NCBI GenBank assembly: GCA_013694495.1
Contig: JACDCH010000656.1
Span: forward strand, 1 to 8,586
Direction of reading: 5' to 3'
Origin: Acidimicrobiia bacterium
GTDB lineage: Bacteria > Actinomycetota > Acidimicrobiia > Acidimicrobiales > JACDCH01
DNA length: 8,586 bases
The translations under genes were made by a program, and so were the position numbers. This document shows positions 6,004-8,586 of this stretch, in pieces. Position 1 is the stretch's first letter, and every line of letters begins with the position of its first letter. The notes beneath the pieces are model-generated. The model saw only the letters and a program-made list of their open reading frames with translations, did no database searches and was not told the origin of the DNA.

Positions 6004-6558
6004 GTGAGGGTGGTGGCGGGTGCGCTCAGGGGTCGGCGGTTGCAGGCGCCGCCGGGGGTCGGCACCCGGCCGACGTCGGACCGCGTGCGGGAGGCGACGT
6101 TCAACGCCCTCGGCAGCCTCGACGCGGTCGCCGACGCCGACGTCCTCGATCTGTTCGCCGGCTCCGGCGCGCTCGGCATCGAGGCCCTGTCACGGGGCGC
6201 GGCGCGGGCGACGTTCGTCGAGCGCGACCGGGCGGCGCTCGCCGTCCTGCGGTCGAACCTCGACGCGTGCGGGCTCGGGTCGGACCGGGCGACGGTCGTT
6301 CCCGGGGACGGCCCTGAGCTGCTGCGCACGGGGCGCCTCGACGGCCCCTGGCACCTCGCCCTGCTCGATCCGCCCTACGACTTCGACGGCTGGGAACCCC
6401 TGCTCGCGAGCCTCGACGCCGAGCTGGCGGTGTGCGAATCGGGCCGGCCGGTGGAGCCGGCGGGCGCGTGGCTGGTGGTGAGGGAGAAGGCGTACGGGGG
6501 TACGGTGGTCAGCGTCATGCGCCGTGAGGGTGGCGACCGCCAAGGGGAGAAGAAGTGA
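6004..6558 (+). CDS. rsmD: 16S rRNA (guanine(966)-N(2))-methyltransferase RsmD
   Basis: RsmD methylates N2 of G966 in 16S rRNA, using S-adenosylmethionine, during 30S assembly. The 184-aa product matches the family length. It shows the N-terminal RVVAGALRGRRL and the family block TRPTSDRVREATFN (21-34). The SAM-binding motif I is LDLFAGSGALGIEALSRGA (48-66), the acidic ribose-binding end of strand 2 is in FVERD (71-75), and the catalytic motif is DPPY (122-125). GTG at 6004 is preceded by GAGGGAG with 5-nt spacing, a good ribosome site. It is the first gene of a tight operon; its TGA overlaps the coaD GTG by 4 nt. The C-terminal tail is basic and somewhat degenerate. Identity is firm. Confidence 0.96.
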   Translation: MRVVAGALRGRRLQAPPGVGTRPTSDRVREATFNALGSLDAVADADVLDLFAGSGALGIEALSRGAARATFVERDRAALAVLRSNLDACGLGSDRATVVPGDGPELLRTGRLDGPWHLALLDPPYDFDGWEPLLASLDAELAVCESGRPVEPAGAWLVVREKAYGGTVVSVMRREGGDRQGEKK

Positions 6559-7040
6559 CCTGCGTCCTCTATCCGGGTTCGTTCGACCCCTTCCACAATG
6601 GGCACCGCGAGCTGGTCGAGACCGCGTCGTTCCTGTTCGAGGAAGTGGTGGTCGGGGCCATCCGCAACCCGCAGAAGGGCGAGCCGCTGTTCGGGCTCGA
6701 GGCGCGGGAGGACATGATCCGCGAGTCGCTCGACCACCTCGACAACGTCCGGGTCGTGAGCTTCTCGAAGCTCGTCGTGGAGGTGGCGAAGGAGGTCGGC
6801 GCCGACCTCATCGTCAAAGGCCTGCGGGCGCTCTCCGATGCGGAGAGCGAGATGGCCCAGGCCCAGATGAACCTCGCCATCTCGGGCGTGCACACGATCT
6901 TCATCCCGTCCGCGTCGGCATCGTCGTTCATCGCCTCGAAGTACATCCGCGACATCGCTCGGTTCGGCGGCGACGTCAGCAGCCTCGTGCCCACCACGGT
7001 CGCGAAGCGCCTGCAGGAGAAGTACGGGAGGAAGAAGTGA
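6555..7040 (+). CDS. coaD: phosphopantetheine adenylyltransferase CoaD
   Basis: CoaD transfers AMP from ATP to 4'-phosphopantetheine, the penultimate step of CoA synthesis. The 161-aa product has the family length. It contains the nucleotidyltransferase motif GSFDPFHNGH (8-17, the T/HxGH signature), a substrate-binding lysine at 41 (RNPQK), IVKGLRALSDAESEM (86-100) with Lys88 and Arg91, and ARFGGDVSSLVP (135-146). The loop usually written SFISSSL reads SFIASKYIRD here (124-133), so part of the serine run that contacts ATP is replaced. The GTG start overlaps the rsmD stop (GTGA) and has AAGGGGAG (6542-6549) at 5-nt spacing. The next gene overlaps its stop in the same way, so rsmD, coaD and the coiled-coil gene are translationally coupled. 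Confidence 0.97.
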   Translation: MTCVLYPGSFDPFHNGHRELVETASFLFEEVVVGAIRNPQKGEPLFGLEAREDMIRESLDHLDNVRVVSFSKLVVEVAKEVGADLIVKGLRALSDAESEMAQAQMNLAISGVHTIFIPSASASSFIASKYIRDIARFGGDVSSLVPTTVAKRLQEKYGRKK

Positions 7041-7687
7041 CCATCTACCAGGACGACGAGCCCGTCGACGAGGGCGGCGACGCCCGTCTCGGCGCGGTCG
7101 CCGGCGATCCCGACGGCGAGCGCACCCGCCGCCCCAAGCGGTCGGCCGCCGCCGCGCCCGAGGCCGAGCCGCTGCTCCGGCGCGTGCTCGACGTCGTCAA
7201 CGGCGCCCGGCCCATGCCGCTGTCGGCGTCGGTGATGATCAACCGCGAAGAGGTCGCCGAGCTGCTGGAGGAGGCGATCGCCCTCCTGCCCGACGAGCTG
7301 CGGGCGGCCCGCTGGCTGCTCAAGGAGCGCGAGGAGTTCCTGGCCAAGGTCCGTCGCGAGGGCGACGACATCCTCGAGCAGGCCCGCACCCGGGCCGAGC
7401 GGATGGTGCAGCGCACCGAGGTCGTGAAGGCGGCCGAGGCCCGGGCCCGCCAGGTGGTCGAGAAGGCCGACGACCACGCCCGCCGCATGCGCCTCGAGTG
7501 CGAGGACTTCTGCGACCAGAAGCTGGCCAGCTTCGAGATCGTCCTCGAGCGCACCATGAAGATGGTCGCCGCCGGCCGCACGAAGCTGCAGGGCAACCCG
7601 CTCACGGGCGAGACGGCCGCCGTCGAGGTCGGCGACGGCCCCGGTGAGCGCCGGCCGCGGCGGGCGGTCTTCGACCAGGAGGAGTGA
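7037..7687 (+). CDS. sepIVA: SepIVA-like DivIVA-family coiled-coil protein
   Basis: A 216-aa cytoplasmic protein. Residues 1-45 are charged and probably disordered. A conserved N-terminal block follows (LLRRVLDVVNGARPMPLSASVMINREEV, about 46-73), then helical coiled coil to about 175 with heptad-like A/E/R-rich sequence. It resembles mycobacterial SepIVA (Rv2927c), a DivIVA-domain protein tied to septum and cell-envelope work. As I remember that protein, it shares the promoter-proximal block with a P-M and a later 'vi[npr]R..v.eLl.ei' pattern, the TEVVKAAEARARQVVEKADD region (127-146), and an ECEDFCDQKLASFE-type segment (154-167). The mycobacterial protein is about 245 aa with a longer coiled coil; here the middle is shorter. 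Its place before a DUF177 gene is the same as in mycobacteria. GTG at 7037 overlaps the coaD stop, with GGGAGG (7026-7031) at 5-nt spacing; longer upstream readings are antisense to sense or out of frame with coaD. Often auto-annotated as ATP synthase subunit b-like, which I reject because no membrane helix is present. Confidence 0.78.
   Translation: MTIYQDDEPVDEGGDARLGAVAGDPDGERTRRPKRSAAAAPEAEPLLRRVLDVVNGARPMPLSASVMINREEVAELLEEAIALLPDELRAARWLLKEREEFLAKVRREGDDILEQARTRAERMVQRTEVVKAAEARARQVVEKADDHARRMRLECEDFCDQKLASFEIVLERTMKMVAAGRTKLQGNPLTGETAAVEVGDGPGERRPRRAVFDQEE
7677..7682 (+). promoter_or_regulatory. ribosome binding site deciding the yceD start
   Basis: AGGAGG lies inside the last codons of the sepIVA-like gene. 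It is only 1 nt from the GTG at 7684, but 7 nt from the in-frame GTG at 7690, which is the normal spacing. This favours 7690 as the yceD start. Confidence 0.6.
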
Positions 7688-7689
7688 TC

Positions 7690-8217
7690 GTGCGGCCTGG
7701 AGGCGTCGCGCCGTCGGCCTGGGTGGTCTCGGTCACCGAGCACAAGCGGAACCCGGGGATGCAGCGAGAGCTGCGCGTGGCGGCCCCGCTGCCCGGCCTC
7801 GGCTTGTCGTCGGCGACGGTCCCCGACGGGGCTGACGTCGAGGCCGAGCTCGAGCTCGAGGCGCTGACCGACGGCCGCATCGTCGTCACCGGCGTCGTCC
7901 GGGCGCCGTGGACCGGCGAGTGCCGGCGCTGCCTCGAGCCGGTCACCGACGTCGTGACGGCCGAGGTGCGGGAGGTGTTCGAGCCCCACCCGCCCGACGG
8001 GGCCGAGACCTACCGGCTCGACGGCGAGCAGCTCGACCTCGAGCCCATGGTGCGCGACGCCGTGCTGCTGGCCCTTCCCATCGCTCCGCTGTGCGCCACC
8101 GGGTGCGCCGGCCCCGACCCCGACGCGCACCCCGTCGCCGTCGCCGCGGAGGACGCCGACGACGCGCCGCCGCCGGACCCGCGCTGGTCGGCCCTCGGCG
8201 ACCTCAAGTTCGACTGA
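7690..8217 (+). CDS. yceD: DUF177 (YceD-family) protein
   Basis: A 175-aa member of the DUF177/YceD family, proteins linked to ribosomal RNA or 50S biogenesis and usually encoded beside rpmF. Seen in order: a beta-rich N-terminal part with LELEALTDGRIVVTG, the first Cys pair GECRRC (C78, C81), EVREVFEP, the family hallmark LDLEPMVRDAVLLALPIAPLC, and the C-terminal DPRWSALGDLKFD. The usual ending of the second cysteine cluster, CxxxCxGLCPxCG, is broken: C135 and C139 remain (LCATGC), but the next residues read AGPDPDAHP, with neither CPxCG cysteine. A zinc site there would be incomplete. Start: GTG at 7690, 7 nt after AGGAGG; the alternative GTG at 7684 overlaps the previous stop by 4 nt but is too close to that ribosome site. 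It is the last gene of the rsmD operon. No rpmF follows in the window. Confidence 0.9.
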   Translation: MRPGGVAPSAWVVSVTEHKRNPGMQRELRVAAPLPGLGLSSATVPDGADVEAELELEALTDGRIVVTGVVRAPWTGECRRCLEPVTDVVTAEVREVFEPHPPDGAETYRLDGEQLDLEPMVRDAVLLALPIAPLCATGCAGPDPDAHPVAVAAEDADDAPPPDPRWSALGDLKFD

Positions 8218-8229
8218 GCTCCTCGCCGT

Positions 8230-8256
8230 CACTCGCTTCGCTCCGTTCCGCGAGTG
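8230..8256. terminator. hairpin-forming sequence after yceD
   Basis: CACTCGC (8230-8236) and GCGAGTG (8250-8256) form 7-bp arms around a 13-nt loop that contains TTCGCTCCGTTCC. It starts 13 bp after the yceD stop and is followed by TTGT, not a T-run. It may help end the rsmD operon transcript. Its loop sequence belongs to the TCGCTCCG-type spacer also seen after fakA and recG. Confidence 0.35.
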
Positions 8257-8262
8257 TTGTGG

Positions 8263-8401
8263 CCCTCGCTCCGCTCGGTCGTTTCGGTCCTCGGCCGACT
8301 TCGTCGCCCTGCGGCCGAGGGTCTGGGGGCTCTGCCCCCAAGACCCCCAGCGCCTCCGGCGGTCGGCGGTCGCGGCGCGGTTGTTCCGCCGCACGTGCTG
8401 A
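8263..8401 (+). repeat. dispersed multi-hairpin element, copy B
   Basis: Second copy of the element at 3546-3689, same orientation, 139 bp. Shared identical blocks are 8263-8278, 8285-8318, 8348-8365 and 8382-8396. The first hairpin is longer here, CCTCGGCCG/CGGCCGAGG (8289-8297 and 8312-8320), because two extra outer positions pair. The second is TGGGGGC/GCCCCCA (8324-8330 and 8334-8340), extended by GTC/GAC around a one-base bulge. The third is CGCC-TCC-GGCG. After TGCTGA the two copies diverge, which marks the right edge. Confidence 0.75.
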
Positions 8402-8463
8402 GACTGAGCTGAGGTGGGCAGCGATCCGCCGACGCTCACCCTTCTGTGCGCGACACTTCCGCG

Positions 8464-8586
8464 ATGAGCAGCGGATCATGGGGGCAGGGGCAGGCGCAGG
8501 GACCGGACTGGTGGCAGGCCTCGGACGGCCTGTGGTACCCGCCGGCCGGTGGATCGGTGGCGGCGCCGCCCGGGCCCGCTCCGACT
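8464..8586 (+). CDS. N-terminus of a protein with a WWxASDGxWYPP motif, 3'-truncated
   Basis: ATG at 8464 opens a frame that stays open for 41 codons to the window edge. After a short Gly/Gln-rich leader it reads PDWWQASDGLWYPP (residues 15-28), then a Gly/Ala/Pro-rich linker. I recall this W-W-x-A-S-D-G-x-W-Y-P-P element as a frequent N-terminal tag in Acidimicrobiia proteins, related in style to the DUF2510 motif, and often followed by a Pro-rich linker and membrane domains. What follows here cannot be seen. There is no clear ribosome site in the preceding 20 bases, so the start may be leaderless or weak. The 62 bp between the dispersed repeat and this ATG hold nothing I can name. Confidence 0.75.
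   Translation, partial: MSSGSWGQGQAQGPDWWQASDGLWYPPAGGSVAAPPGPAPT

Noticed and set aside
5850..6329. Extension of the crotonase-family gene upstream of the ATG at 5849
   Set aside because: The extra 160 codons are antisense to rsmD and show Ser/Arg/Thr-rich filler, while the family N-terminus fits the ATG at 5849.
6524..7036. Extension of the sepIVA-like gene upstream of 7037
   Set aside because: It would overlap all of coaD in another frame. The GTG at 7037 has a good ribosome site and the usual 4-nt overlap.
7045..8439. Long open frame on the minus strand (464 codons) across the sepIVA-like and yceD genes
   Set aside because: It is antisense to two genes with recognisable families and good ribosome sites. 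Its sequence is Arg/Ser-rich filler typical of high-GC antisense frames.

Overview
The window is high-GC DNA, rich in GTG starts and in 4-nt start/stop overlaps. It reads as a chromosomal segment of an actinobacterium. Three things point to the class Acidimicrobiia: the gene order, a SepIVA-like coiled-coil gene next to coaD, and a final gene that opens with a W-W-Q-A-S-D-G-L-W-Y-P-P motif. The assignment rests on family knowledge, not on a database search.

Layout. Bases 1-3490 carry the 3' part of a fakA-type (DhaL/DAK2) gene and a complete recG, both on the + strand. Bases 3491-4054 hold no gene. They contain a dispersed repeat, a terminator-like hairpin and a 122-bp tandem duplication whose two copies each carry an 8-bp inverted repeat. 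Bases 4055-4624 encode an unrecognised small membrane protein (+). Bases 4641-5849 hold a tight three-gene minus-strand operon: an enoyl-CoA hydratase/isomerase-family protein, a 66-aa CxxC...CxxC protein and an 84-aa acidic protein. Divergent from it, bases 6004-8217 form a + strand operon rsmD-coaD-sepIVA-like-yceD (DUF177), whose genes overlap or almost abut. A second copy of the dispersed repeat follows yceD, and the window ends in the first 41 codons of a gene with the W-W-x-A-S-D-G motif.

How it fits together. fakA, recG, rsmD, coaD, the sepIVA-type gene and yceD belong to a conserved actinobacterial housekeeping neighbourhood covering fatty-acid phosphorylation, recombination and fork rescue, 16S rRNA methylation, CoA synthesis, cell-envelope/septum function and a ribosome-related DUF177 protein. 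Here it is split between recG and rsmD by a roughly 2.5-kb block of repeats and accessory genes. I see no phage, transposase, CRISPR or toxin-antitoxin genes.

The least explained material is non-coding: a ~140-bp multi-hairpin element present twice, each time downstream of a + strand gene end, and the tandem 122-bp repeat just upstream of the membrane-protein gene. At protein level, the most notable points are a DUF177 protein that has lost half of its usual C-terminal cysteine cluster and a SepIVA-like protein with a short coiled coil. I did not find convincing evidence of a new multi-gene system.
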